A stretch of DNA of 15,505 nt, taken from contig DATMQA010000121.1 in NCBI GenBank assembly GCA_035566895.1, positions 1 through 15,505 on the forward strand, written 5' to 3'. Below, in pieces: positions 1 to 7,998 of the stretch. The notes below the pieces were generated by a model, which saw only the letters and a program-made list of their open reading frames with translations, did no database searches and was not told the DNA's origin. A program made the translations under genes and the position numbers. Position 1 is the stretch's first letter, and each line of letters starts with the position of its first letter. The stretch is from DATMQA01 sp035566895. Lineage in GTDB: Bacteria; Verrucomicrobiota; Verrucomicrobiia; Limisphaerales; UBA8199.

Positions 1-1690
1 AGCATGGGCTGTTCACGGTGGGCGGGGTGAAAACCCACGGCTCGCCGCACTGCACACTCCGGTCAGCGGCGCAGGTTACGGTCATCGGGCACTGGTTGGT
101 GGTGGTGGTGACCTTGAAGGCCATACTTAGCGGAATCCCCGCTGGGTCATACATCGGGTTCCAGGCGGCCGGCGCGGGCGCGTTGCCCCATACCGCCGTG
201 TCGTTGTAATAGAGCGACGAATTGTGCCAGCCAAAGACCAGGCCCGCTCCCGCGGTGGTTCGGGCATTGACCGAGAGCCAGTAGTTGGTTGGCGCCGAGG
301 CCGTTCCCTGCTGGACGAAGGCGTTGGTGGGATTGAAACAGAGGTAATAAATCGTGAAGTCCCCGCCCAGGATGGCCGGCAGGCTCGCGTCGTAGAAGGG
401 CTCGTTGACGTTCGTGTAGAGGCATTGGCCATACTCGCCCTGGCCAAACGGCTGCGTCCATAGCAGCACACCCGGATGGCTTGGCACATAGTTGGCCGCA
501 TTGGTGACGGCCGGCACGTCGCTCCAAATGCCCAGCGTGAAAACGACATTGGCATCGACCTTGTCTCCGAGCCACGAACCCCAAATGCGGATGTCCTTTA
601 CCGGGCCGGTGGTGGTGCAGGGGAAATCGTCTGCCAGCACCAGGTTCTGGCTGGCATTCACATCCATGCCGTGGAGCACGTCAGGCGGTTGCAACCATTT
701 GACGCCGTTGGTTTCCGGGCAGCATGGCGGCGGCGGCGGATTGGGGGAAGTGACAATCTTGAAAGCCAGGTCGAGCGGCTGATTATTCGGAGCGCGCGTA
801 GGCACCCAGTTCGCGGTAGCGGGGGGCGGACCTCCCGGCCATTGCGTATGAACACTGATGTCATATTGCTGGAGGGTTGAGCTCTTCCAGCCAAAGAAAC
901 TGGCGGTTCCCTGCGATGGCTGCGCATAAACGGCCAGCCAATACATCATCGGCTTGGCGCCTGTGCCTTGCTGAATCGGGGGATTGGTCGGGTAGAAACA
1001 GTAGTAATATGCCTTCGACTCGCCGCCTATGAGTGCCGGGGGGCCGGGGTCAATCATCTGTCCGGCATCGCCGGAAAAAAAGTTCTGCAGGTATTGGCCG
1101 GGGCCGAACCACTGCTGCCATATCAAATTGGTGCCGGGATGGCTCGGAATGATTGCCGGGCCGTTGGTAATCGCCGGCACGTCATCATATAGACCAAGCC
1201 AGAAGGTAGTGTTCGGGTCGTATGCATCGTTGAGCCACGAACCCCAAAGGTGAATATCGGTGATCGGGCCGGTATTGGTGCAAATGAAATCGTCGGCCAA
1301 TACCCAGGGGCCACTGTCCCAAACGTCGAAACCGCCATCCAGAAGCGGCGGCTGGTCGAACTTGACCGTGGCCTCCGGACATTGGGTCTGCGCGCGTGCC
1401 GGCGTGACGCCGAGAAGCACTGAGCCCAACACCAGGGCCAGCAAACCCAGCAGTCCCCGGCGGAACAATCCCGGGAAGCAAATCGACGGATTAACTTCCA
1501 AGGCGCCCGCGACGAAGGACACCAGGATCTTCTGCTGGACCGGCTGATGCCGCTGTTGGCCGAGCCGAAGCTCGGGCCGGGGGGAAGCCGGAAGGTTCGC
1601 GCCCGCCGCCGGCATGAACCGGGCGCGGGAGCGGACCAAGCGCTCGCTGAGCTGAACGGTGCTGATATTACGATTGGATCGAGTCTTCAT
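1..1690 (-). CDS. Secreted protein with two tandem DUF7901-like modules and an HYR-like domain (3' end missing)
   Basis: The frame is open from the ATG at 1690 to the left edge, giving 563 codons with no stop. An AAAGG lies about 8 nt upstream of the start. The first ~80 residues are polar. They precede a hydrophobic stretch (about 80-97) ending in a signal-peptidase-like TPARA|Q site near residue 100, so the signal sequence has an unusually long N-region and a later start is possible. Two similar modules follow, at about residues 108-312 and 328-527. Both carry ADDF.C..TGP..DI..WGSWL, then DVPA.TN, then SHPG, then an aromatic-rich YY.CF.PTN segment, then (M/N)YWL.V, FGW and a closing L.(L/M)AFK. 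From about 533 the pattern TVTCAADRSVQCGEPW starts an HYR-like repeat cut by the edge. Proteins of this make-up are extracellular; no enzymatic residues are recognised. The DUF7901 assignment is from memory of the family pattern. Confidence 0.8.
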   Translation of the reverse strand, partial: MKTRSNRNISTVQLSERLVRSRARFMPAAGANLPASPRPELRLGQQRHQPVQQKILVSFVAGALEVNPSICFPGLFRRGLLGLLALVLGSVLLGVTPARAQTQCPEATVKFDQPPLLDGGFDVWDSGPWVLADDFICTNTGPITDIHLWGSWLNDAYDPNTTFWLGLYDDVPAITNGPAIIPSHPGTNLIWQQWFGPGQYLQNFFSGDAGQMIDPGPPALIGGESKAYYYCFYPTNPPIQQGTGAKPMMYWLAVYAQPSQGTASFFGWKSSTLQQYDISVHTQWPGGPPPATANWVPTRAPNNQPLDLAFKIVTSPNPPPPPCCPETNGVKWLQPPDVLHGMDVNASQNLVLADDFPCTTTGPVKDIRIWGSWLGDKVDANVVFTLGIWSDVPAVTNAANYVPSHPGVLLWTQPFGQGEYGQCLYTNVNEPFYDASLPAILGGDFTIYYLCFNPTNAFVQQGTASAPTNYWLSVNARTTAGAGLVFGWHNSSLYYNDTAVWGNAPAPAAWNPMYDPAGIPLSMAFKVTTTTNQCPMTVTCAADRSVQCGEPWVFTPPTVNSPC

Positions 1691-1844
1691 TTTATCTGCC
1701 TTTCTAATGTTGTTTTTCAAAAGTGTTGCTAGTGTTCGACTGGATACGTTCGGGAACGGGCATCTTGCAGGAAAACTGAACCGCACTTGGGCGCCTCGTT
1801 CGAATGCAAGGTGCGGTGGGGTGGGAAGAGGAGAAGGGAGTGAC

Positions 1845-1904
1845 CGGTGGCCAGTAATCAGTAATCAGTAGGGCAGTAATCAGTAATCAGTGGCCAGTGG
1901 TCGG
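1845..1904. repeat. Degenerate 7-bp tandem repeat array, unit CAGTAAT/CAGTGGC
   Basis: Units read CGGTGGC, CAGTAAT, CAGTAAT, CAGTAGG, one spacer G, CAGTAAT, CAGTAAT, CAGTGGC, CAGTGGT. The period of 7 is kept except for one inserted base. The array is non-coding and sits between the end of the beta-helix gene and the start of the next minus-strand gene. It resembles the short tandem heptamer repeats described in cyanobacteria and often seen in Verrucomicrobiota/Planctomycetota intergenic DNA. Confidence 0.85.
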
Positions 1905-1908
1905 GGCG

Positions 1909-1943
1909 GAAGTCCAAAGTCCAAAGTCCAAAGTCCAAAGTCG
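1909..1943. repeat. 7-bp tandem repeat array, unit AAAGTCC
   Basis: Three perfect AAAGTCC units (1916-1936) are flanked by a partial unit on each side. The unit length of 7 matches the neighbouring arrays although the sequence is unrelated. Confidence 0.85.
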
Positions 1944-1975
1944 AGGGCAGAAGTCGAGCCGTTCGTACACAAGGG

Positions 1976-2046
1976 CAGTAATCAGTGGTCGGTAACCAGT
2001 AACCAGTAATCAGTAAGCGGGAATAATCCAGTGGCTGATTACTGAT
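1976..2046. repeat. Second CAGTAAT-type 7-bp array followed by an inverted unit
   Basis: Units from 1976 to 2017 read CAGTAAT, CAGTGGT, CGGTAAC, CAGTAAC, CAGTAAT, CAGTAAG. After a short gap comes CAGTGGC (2029-2035), then TGATTACTGAT (2036-2046), the reverse complement of two overlapping units. A transcript could therefore pair this end with the direct units upstream. Confidence 0.8.
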
Positions 2047-2073
2047 GGTAAGAGAACCGCCTCAATTCAGGGC

Positions 2074-2115
2074 CCAACTCGCAACCTTCAACTTTCAACC
2101 TGCCACCTGCAACCC
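2074..2115. repeat. 7-bp repeat array, unit (G/T)CAACCT, abutting a stop codon
   Basis: Consecutive 7-mers read CCAACTC, GCAACCT, TCAACTT, TCAACCT, GCCACCT, GCAACCC. The array ends exactly where the stop codon of the minus-strand beta-helix gene begins, so it would form the first part of that gene's 3' untranslated region. Confidence 0.75.
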
Positions 2116-4476
2116 TCACGGCGCTCGCAAGCGGTAGAAGTCTGTGCTGCCGGAGGCGTTTCGGGTCACGGTGAGTTGTGTAGCACTGTTGGTCAGCGCG
2201 GGAACTTGAGGAACGACCAGCCAGGCGGTCGGATGAAGGCTAAGGCTGTGTTCGAGGGTATAGGCCTTCGCCTTGGCGTCCCAGAGCAGGATCACTTTGG
2301 TTCCTGCGGGCAGGATGGTCAGCAGTGGTGGCGACGTCAGGTCGGTGGTCTGAACCTCGAAGGCGCCGATATCGCTGTAATCGCCGGGGGGACTGCCGCC
2401 GCCCAGGAGGTTTACGGGCCGCGTCAAGGCGCGTTGGTCGATTGAAAAACCGCCGCTGGAGCCGGTATCGATGGCCGGACTCCCCGGCAACAGCTCCATC
2501 GTGCGCGTGCACCCGCAAAAATCATCCAGCCGGGCCAGCAACGGATTGAGCGGACTGCTCGAATTCCCGCGCAAATCGTCGTCGGACAAGCCGTTGTGCC
2601 GCCAGCCGCTGCTTCCGTCGTCCCGGCCGATCAGATTGTACCCGCTGCTGCTGAAGCCGGGCACCGAGTTGTACACGTCCGGACCGGACCCGCCGCCGAT
2701 AGTATTCTCGGCCACAATGCTGTTCTGCATGGACAACGTGCCTTCATCATCTTCGATGCCGCCGCCGCCCGAAGCGGCGCTATTGCCGGCGATCGTGCAG
2801 TTGTTGACGGCCAGGCTGCTAAAGGCGGTGCTTTCCAACAGCAGACCGCCACCGGTCGAGGAGGCGGTGTTGGAAGCGACCGTACACGAGTTGAGTGTGG
2901 CCTCACCGTAATTATCGATGGCCCCGCCGCTGGTCGCCTGGTTGCCGGACAGCGTGCAATTGTTCAGCACCAGTGTGGCTAAGCCATTCACAGTAATGGC
3001 CCCGCCGCCACCGAGGGCGCTATTGGCAACGAAGTTGCAGTTGCTGGCGGTAAACGTGCCAAAGGAGCCGACCAGAATTGCGCCTCCACCGCCGCCGGCG
3101 CAATTGGAGATCGTCAAGTCTGTCAGCGTAAGCGAATTCGTCACCGGCAGGAAGGCGCGGCCGCCGTTGCCATCGATGATCACATTACAGTGGCCGACAA
3201 TGGTCAGGTTGGTGCCGATAGACAGTGGTCCAGTGGTGAGCCGGATGACGCCGAAGAGGTTGGTTGGGATATCGATGCGGGCGTTGGGCGCGGAGGTGGA
3301 GATGATATCCCGGAGGCTGTAGGTGCCGTTGTCCAACAGATTGGTGACGGCGCTGTTGGTGACACTATTGCCGGGCGGAACGACCAGAGCCTCGATGACG
3401 CCATTCTCGATCCCGCCGCCGTTGGACGCCACCGGCTGAAAGTAGTACTTTGCGCCCGGTGCCAAGCCACTGACAGCGCTGCGCAGATAAAAAGGTGTGG
3501 CGCCGCTGCCCACATCGACCGCCGGCGTCGTGTTGCCGAAATTGCTGTTGGTCCCCCACTGAAACCAGGCCGTGGTCGGCAGGCTGTCTGGGTTGATTCG
3601 CGCGTTGAATATCGTCCCCCCACCGACGGCCCCTGAGGCGGCGAGCGTGCTGACATCCGGCACAAACGGAGCAGTCGAATGCACCCAGGTAACGCTCGCG
3701 TTAAGAAGGCCGGCATTGGCGGCGCCGCCGGTGGCATCTTGCGTCAAGTTCCCGTTCCCTTCATTAAACCGCCAATAAGCGACCAGCCCGGGCTCATTCC
3801 CGGTTAGTGAATGGTTCATGTCCGCTTGAATCTGGCTTGCGGTGAGGGCAATATTCCATATTCGGAACTCGTCCAGCAGACCGCCGTAGGGAAGCCCGGC
3901 CGGAACGCCGCTCAGATTCAAGTCCAGGTTGGTGTGGACTAACGGGGTCATCCCGGTTTTGAAGGCTTCGCGCACACCGTTGCGATAAATGGCCATGTAA
4001 CCGCCGCTCAGGCTGGCGACCATCGCGAAATGCTGCCAGGAGTTGATGATCGCGCCCTGCGGCTGGTAGCTCAACCGGCCTCCGGCGGTGATGTCGCCGA
4101 AATCCCAATACACCATACCATCGCTGAACGGAACGAAGGCGCTAAAAGTGCTGCCTGGCGCGGGAAAGCCTGGCGCCGCCGGGCTTTGGCGAAAAGTGGC
4201 CTGAGAGCGGACATCCGACACGTTCTGCCAAAATTCTACTGTGATTTCGGTGCTGGGCGCGTTCTGAAGAAAGCCTGGTATTTTGACATAACCGCTGTTG
4301 CCATCGAACTTCAACGCGTAGCCCGGTCCGGTTTGGGCCGCCGGTACCGGGGCGGCCAGCAGGAAAAAGAGAAGAGCCATCGCTCCGGAAGCGCGGCCCG
4401 CCTGGCCTGCAGGGTTATGTGCTTTTGCCATCGCTGGCAGGAATGCCTTCGTTCCCAACCGGGCCAGGTGTTTCAT
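2116..4476 (-). CDS. Secreted LamG + right-handed beta-helix protein (choice-of-anchor Q type)
   Basis: An in-frame ATG at 4554 would add 26 residues. I prefer the ATG at 4476 because GGAAAG lies 8 nt upstream and it shortens the stretch before the signal peptide. Numbered from 4554, residues 58-73 form the hydrophobic core with a PVPAA|Q cleavage site. Residues about 78-290 are a LamG/concanavalin-like domain (LKFDG.SGYVKIPG, VEFWQ, LDEFRIWN, VAYWRFNEGNG). Residues about 300-393 are a fibronectin-III-like segment. Residues about 400-690 are a parallel beta-helix built from NNCT(L/I).(G/S)N.A...GGAI repeats. Residues 689-733 carry the GSPAIDTG...DQR...RP...DIGAFE signature of choice-of-anchor Q proteins. 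The C-terminus (about 740-812) ends in DFYRLRAP, like many verrucomicrobial secreted proteins. It probably binds or cleaves polysaccharide at the cell surface, but no catalytic residues can be assigned. Confidence 0.88.
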   Translation of the reverse strand: MKHLARLGTKAFLPAMAKAHNPAGQAGRASGAMALLFFLLAAPVPAAQTGPGYALKFDGNSGYVKIPGFLQNAPSTEITVEFWQNVSDVRSQATFRQSPAAPGFPAPGSTFSAFVPFSDGMVYWDFGDITAGGRLSYQPQGAIINSWQHFAMVASLSGGYMAIYRNGVREAFKTGMTPLVHTNLDLNLSGVPAGLPYGGLLDEFRIWNIALTASQIQADMNHSLTGNEPGLVAYWRFNEGNGNLTQDATGGAANAGLLNASVTWVHSTAPFVPDVSTLAASGAVGGGTIFNARINPDSLPTTAWFQWGTNSNFGNTTPAVDVGSGATPFYLRSAVSGLAPGAKYYFQPVASNGGGIENGVIEALVVPPGNSVTNSAVTNLLDNGTYSLRDIISTSAPNARIDIPTNLFGVIRLTTGPLSIGTNLTIVGHCNVIIDGNGGRAFLPVTNSLTLTDLTISNCAGGGGGAILVGSFGTFTASNCNFVANSALGGGGAITVNGLATLVLNNCTLSGNQATSGGAIDNYGEATLNSCTVASNTASSTGGGLLLESTAFSSLAVNNCTIAGNSAASGGGGIEDDEGTLSMQNSIVAENTIGGGSGPDVYNSVPGFSSSGYNLIGRDDGSSGWRHNGLSDDDLRGNSSSPLNPLLARLDDFCGCTRTMELLPGSPAIDTGSSGGFSIDQRALTRPVNLLGGGSPPGDYSDIGAFEVQTTDLTSPPLLTILPAGTKVILLWDAKAKAYTLEHSLSLHPTAWLVVPQVPALTNSATQLTVTRNASGSTDFYRLRAP

Positions 4477-4783
4477 AATTCCAGCTTTCCAATCGGCCCC
4501 TGGGATCACTCGGAAAAACCGGGACCTCCTGGGCGCTCTGGTGGTATGGTTCATTCAAACATAGCCGCCCCGCTGCGTCAATAAGCTTCTTGATGAACCC
4601 TATTAGAAGGGCGCTCGACACCGCCTCCGCGTGTTTGCCGGCGATGTCGAGGCGCCCCAGCCTTACACGTTCTTAATCGCATTTCTTTCACCAGGGAGAA
4701 ACGTTTGGGAGAACAGTACTTGCAAAAAATCGTTCTGCCCATTTGCCGGTTGCCAAAAACCACCTCCCGGCCCAGTTTGTCCC
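4477..4783. other. Intergenic region between divergent genes
   Basis: This stretch separates the starts of the beta-helix gene (minus) and the methyltransferase gene (plus), so it should hold both promoters. I see no convincing -35/-10 pair, operator palindrome or RNA element in it. Open frames run through it in phase with both flanking genes, but those N-terminal extensions lack the character of signal peptides. Confidence 0.5.
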
Positions 4784-5551
4784 ATGCGCCGTTCGAAGAA
4801 ATCGCCGGCTGGCCGTGTCGCGCTTTTATTGGCGCTGCTGTTTACTTTTTCTCCCGGCGGCTCCCCTCTTGTTGCGGCGGAACTGGCGGCACCGTCAACG
4901 GCTGCCACCAACCGATACGAATTTCGGCGGGAACATGACCCGGATGGCATCGGGAAGTTTTTCCTGGGCAGGGAAATAGCCCACGTGATGGGCCACCAGG
5001 CCGCCGACTGGCTGGAACGCCCCGAGCGCGCCACCGAGGAGAACACCGGCAGACTGCTCGAAGAGCTGAAGCTTAAGCCAGGCGAGGTCGTGGCGGACAT
5101 CGGCGCCGGCACCGGCTACTACAGCCGGCGCCTGGCTCGGAAGGTCGGAACTGCCGGCAGGGTTCTTGCCGTGGATATCCAGCCCGAGATGCTGGTCCTG
5201 CTGACCAATCGCACGACGGCGGAGGGTATCACCAACATTGTGCCGGTGCTGGGCACGGTCACCGACCCCAAACTCCCCGGGCGGTCGGTCGATCTGGTGC
5301 TCCTGGTCGATGTCTATCACGAGTTCGATTTTCCCTTCGAGATGATGGAAGCGACTTGCCGGTCTCTGAAACCCGGCGGGCGCATTGTATTTGTAGAATT
5401 TCGCGCCGAGGACCCGAAGGTGCCGATCAAGCCGGTCCATAAAATGAGCGAGGCGCAGGTAAAAAAAGAAATGGCGGTGCAACCCCTCGAATGGGTCCAG
5501 ACCATCGAGGTGCTGCCCCGCCAGCATATCATCGTCTTCAAAAAACCCTAG
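4784..5551 (+). CDS. Exported class I SAM-dependent methyltransferase-like protein
   Basis: The frame is open from 4631, but the ATG at 4784 gives a 255-residue protein starting with a classical signal peptide: MRRSKK, then a hydrophobic core at about 11-24, then PLVAAEL. No clear ribosome-binding site precedes it. A conserved-looking block YEFRREHDPDGIGKF (about 45-59) precedes the methyltransferase fold. Motif I is DIGAGTGYYS (105-114). The acidic end of beta-2 is AVD (D131). VDVYHEF (about 175-181) is motif IV-like, and LKPGGRIVFVEF (195-206) is the usual post-motif strand. The fold and SAM pocket therefore look intact. The substrate is unknown. A signal peptide on a SAM-dependent enzyme is odd because SAM is cytosolic. 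The peroxiredoxin gene follows 61 bp downstream on the same strand, possibly co-transcribed. Confidence 0.85.
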   Translation: MRRSKKSPAGRVALLLALLFTFSPGGSPLVAAELAAPSTAATNRYEFRREHDPDGIGKFFLGREIAHVMGHQAADWLERPERATEENTGRLLEELKLKPGEVVADIGAGTGYYSRRLARKVGTAGRVLAVDIQPEMLVLLTNRTTAEGITNIVPVLGTVTDPKLPGRSVDLVLLVDVYHEFDFPFEMMEATCRSLKPGGRIVFVEFRAEDPKVPIKPVHKMSEAQVKKEMAVQPLEWVQTIEVLPRQHIIVFKKP

Positions 5552-5612
5552 GATTTGACAATCCGTGCCATCTGAATTACGTGAAAAAGGACACAAAACA
5601 CACCGAATCACT

Positions 5613-6149
<537 letters not shown>

Positions 6150-6195
6150 CGCATGAGATTGACAGCGCGGTGCCGGCGGTTAGTATTTGAACCGG

Positions 6196-6270
<75 letters not shown>

Positions 6271-6376
6271 AATCCCAATAAAACACCGCAAAAATAGGGC
6301 TATTCTCGCTGTTCTGGCCTTCTGGAAAATACCATTATGCTAACGCGTCTAAAGTTGTTTAAGGTTGCTGAGCCGA

Positions 6377-7027
6377 TTAGGGAACCGCCAAGCGGTTCGT
6401 GCCAACACCGAGCGCCTGGTTGGATGCGGCAAACTGGCCGTTCACGAACTGGCCAACACTCCCGTCCCCGAAGCCAATGTTCCCCTTTTCAAGGTGGATT
6501 TCTTTGGTCCAGCCGAGAGTGACATTTGAAGTCAGCGTTAAAAGACGGGTGCCGGGCGTTACACTGTTGGTCAGATTCCTGTCCCCGCACAAGAGACTGG
6601 CGTTGTTTCCATCAACTGAATCGAGGCCAACGAAATAGCTGAGGTTCTTGTCGCCGAAATCGGTGGTGAAGGTCGTTGAAGAAGTCCTGTTCTTATCTTC
6701 GGGACAGAGCAGAATTTTGGGGGTGCTCAATTCGTTGGACATGAGCTGGAAGTGAGGGAAGACCCTTCCACTGGCAACAAGTTCCATTGTCCCTCCGTTT
6801 GTCAAAGACACTTGCATCGGAAACCGATCATGGTTGTCCAAGGCCCACGTGCGAAAGGCAATGCCGATTTGCTTGAGGTTGCTGATACAATTAATTCTCG
6901 ACGGGCTCGCTTTTGACCTCGCCAACGCGGGCAAGAAAACGGCTGCCAGAAGCGCTAGGAGTGCAACGACGATAAAAAGTTCGGTTACCGTAAAAGCCTG
7001 CGGAGGTTTGTTTCGAGACAATTCCAT
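6377..7027 (-). CDS. Pseudopilin-like protein (prepilin-type N-terminal methylation domain)
   Basis: The 216-residue protein starts with a class III signal: a short basic leader, then QAFTVTELFIVVALLALLAA. Cleavage would fall at A11|F12 with Glu at +5 (E16), followed by a hydrophobic helix to about 34. The usual Gly at -1 is Ala here. After the helix come NCISNLKQIGIAFRTWALDNHDRFP (about 46-70), a CPED segment (108-111) and a late GFGDGSVGQF motif (185-194). These match the verrucomicrobial/planctomycetal pseudopilin-like family related to DUF1559. Such proteins are thought to be membrane-anchored type II secretion or type IV pilus-like components; the exact role is unknown. No Shine-Dalgarno is visible. 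A copy of the dispersed repeat lies about 50 bp upstream of its start. Confidence 0.85.
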   Translation of the reverse strand: MELSRNKPPQAFTVTELFIVVALLALLAAVFLPALARSKASPSRINCISNLKQIGIAFRTWALDNHDRFPMQVSLTNGGTMELVASGRVFPHFQLMSNELSTPKILLCPEDKNRTSSTTFTTDFGDKNLSYFVGLDSVDGNNASLLCGDRNLTNSVTPGTRLLTLTSNVTLGWTKEIHLEKGNIGFGDGSVGQFVNGQFAASNQALGVGTNRLAVP

Positions 7028-7077
7028 AACCGATGTTGTTGGGTCGTTCGCAGCAGTGTTGGTTTACGACGCTGGCC

Positions 7078-7197
7078 AACCAACCTCCCGCAGTTTATCC
7101 ACCGCAGCCCAGCTGCAAGCCTCCTGCACCAGGTGCGGCGGCGAGGAGATGGCTAGGGCTGGAGCCGCCTGCTCGGACTGTCAGCACGTCCGGCCCT
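7078..7197 (-). repeat. Dispersed repeat, copy C (one half plus diverged tail)
   Basis: Positions 7090-7168 align base for base, with substitutions, to 11351-11427. Shared blocks are GCAGT.TATCC.CCGC, TGCAAGCCTCC, CAGGTGCGGCGGCGA and TGGAGCCGC. Similarity fades through about 7197 (CAGC.CGTCCG.CC). On the minus strand the element ends in GGATAAACTGC-GGGAG-GTTGG, just upstream of the pseudopilin gene. It is in the same orientation as the copies near 7681 and 11351. Confidence 0.75.
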
Positions 7198-7397
7198 CTC
7201 GACGCCATCGGCATCGGTGGCGCAATTGAACAGACAAAACCCGTGGCGGGTGGCCCCCCAACATCCTCAGGAAATTCCGAGGGTTCAACTGACGCATTCA
7301 TGTGTCTTTTTTTGACTTGACAGGCAAATAAACCCCTTCTTAGGTGGTATGCGCCACTGAGAGGTGGGTCAATAAATAAAACAACAACAGAACTGCT

Positions 7398-7616
7398 ATG
7401 AAAAAACTAATAGGCTGCGTTTGTGCAATTGCGGTGACCGGGTTATTCATCGGATGCGTGCCGATAATCTATACAAAATCTGTGGCCACGCATATGGATG
7501 CTACTGGCAGGGTGACCGAAACCGTTATTACTGAATCTGTCTCGGAGCGACACAGCGAACCAACAAGAATTGAGTCCACCCCCTCCGGCATGAAGCTCAA
7601 ACACATACAAGAATAA
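7398..7616 (+). CDS. Small putative lipoprotein
   Basis: The 72-residue product has MKK and a hydrophobic segment to about residue 19, then FIGC (Cys20), an imperfect lipobox with Phe at -3. The rest is polar and Thr/Ser/Glu-rich with no recognised domain. No good Shine-Dalgarno precedes the ATG. A TTGACA at 7317-7322 lies upstream but has no convincing -10 partner. It is the only plus-strand gene between the tRNA and the right-edge transposase, and lies between two copies of the dispersed repeat. It could be a small cell-envelope protein. I do not recognise the family. Confidence 0.6.
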   Translation: MKKLIGCVCAIAVTGLFIGCVPIIYTKSVATHMDATGRVTETVITESVSERHSEPTRIESTPSGMKLKHIQE

Positions 7617-7680
7617 TGGTTGGCGGTTGAATTTGCCTTGGCCGTTCAACGCGAATGCCAAAGTTTGATTTCAGTCAGTT

Positions 7681-7813
7681 TGGAGCCGCGCTTGCCCCCG
7701 ACCGCAGCGCGTCCGCCCCTGGCGCTGGCTTCCCTGTTGAGGTCACGTGGGCACGAGCGTGAACGGCGCGTCCCACTTTCGAGGTTAATCTGGCAAGCGG
7801 GCCGCAACGGGCC
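7681..7813 (-). repeat. Dispersed repeat, copy A (other half)
   Basis: It aligns with 11419-11546 at roughly 85% identity by eye. Shared blocks include TGGAGCCGC, CGACCGCAGCGCGTCCGCCC, TCCCTGTTGAGG, GTGAACGGCGCGTCCCA, CGAGGTTAATCTGGCAAGCG and CCGCAACG. The half that would contain the GCAGTTTATCC end is missing. Confidence 0.8.
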
Positions 7814-7819
7814 AGCGGG

Positions 7820-7966
7820 TTAATGCGAAATGTTCCCCCACCGGCTGCTGTTGGTGGTGGCCCCGCCGATGGGGCCGACGTCATTGAAAATGGTGTTGAT
7901 GGAATAATTATTGGCACAACCCGCTTGTCGGGAACGCAGCTCCAGAGAGTAATCCGGTCCTGGTCG
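7820..7966 (-). pseudogene. Possible C-terminal remnant of a secreted protein gene
   Basis: The minus-strand frame ending with TAA at 7820-7822 reads, in order, PGPDYSLELRSRQAGC, then NNYSINTIFNDVGPIGG, then ATTNSSRWGNISH. The Asn/Thr/Ser/Gly-rich composition resembles the secreted proteins elsewhere in the window, and it lacks the Arg/Pro-rich look of shadow frames. A TGA at 7967-7969 closes the frame upstream and no start codon is present. I do not recognise the family, and it may be chance. Confidence 0.3.
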
Positions 7967-7998
7967 TCACCGGATTCTATCGCGTGGGCTTGCAATAA

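Larger units (their letters stand above)
7617..7998. other. Non-coding stretch with repeat copy A and a possible gene remnant
   Basis: Between the small lipoprotein gene and the broken oxidase gene there is no intact gene. The segment holds repeat copy A (7681-7813) and a 48-codon minus-strand stretch with protein-like composition (7820-7966), both listed separately. Nothing recognisable lies in 7617-7680. Confidence 0.6.

Noticed and set aside
476..880. Plus-strand frames over the left-edge gene
   Set aside because: The minus strand carries a continuous 563-codon frame with repeated, protein-like modules.
1845..2115. CRISPR array
   Set aside because: Units are 7 bp and contiguous, with no unique spacers and no cas genes.
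4030..4584. Plus-strand frame of 184 codons
   Set aside because: It lies opposite the beta-helix gene, is Arg/Ala-rich and has no recognisable motif; the minus-strand frame has clear LamG features.
7312..7351. Sigma-70 promoter for the lipoprotein gene
   Set aside because: TTGACA at 7317-7322 is good, but no -10 hexamer occurs at a suitable distance.
7169..7680. Possible 512-bp insertion carrying the lipoprotein gene, flanked by a 9-bp TGGAGCCGC duplication
   Set aside because: Copy C continues to resemble the repeat beyond this 9-mer (to about 7197), so the 9-mer is simply part of the repeat consensus. No terminal inverted repeats were found.
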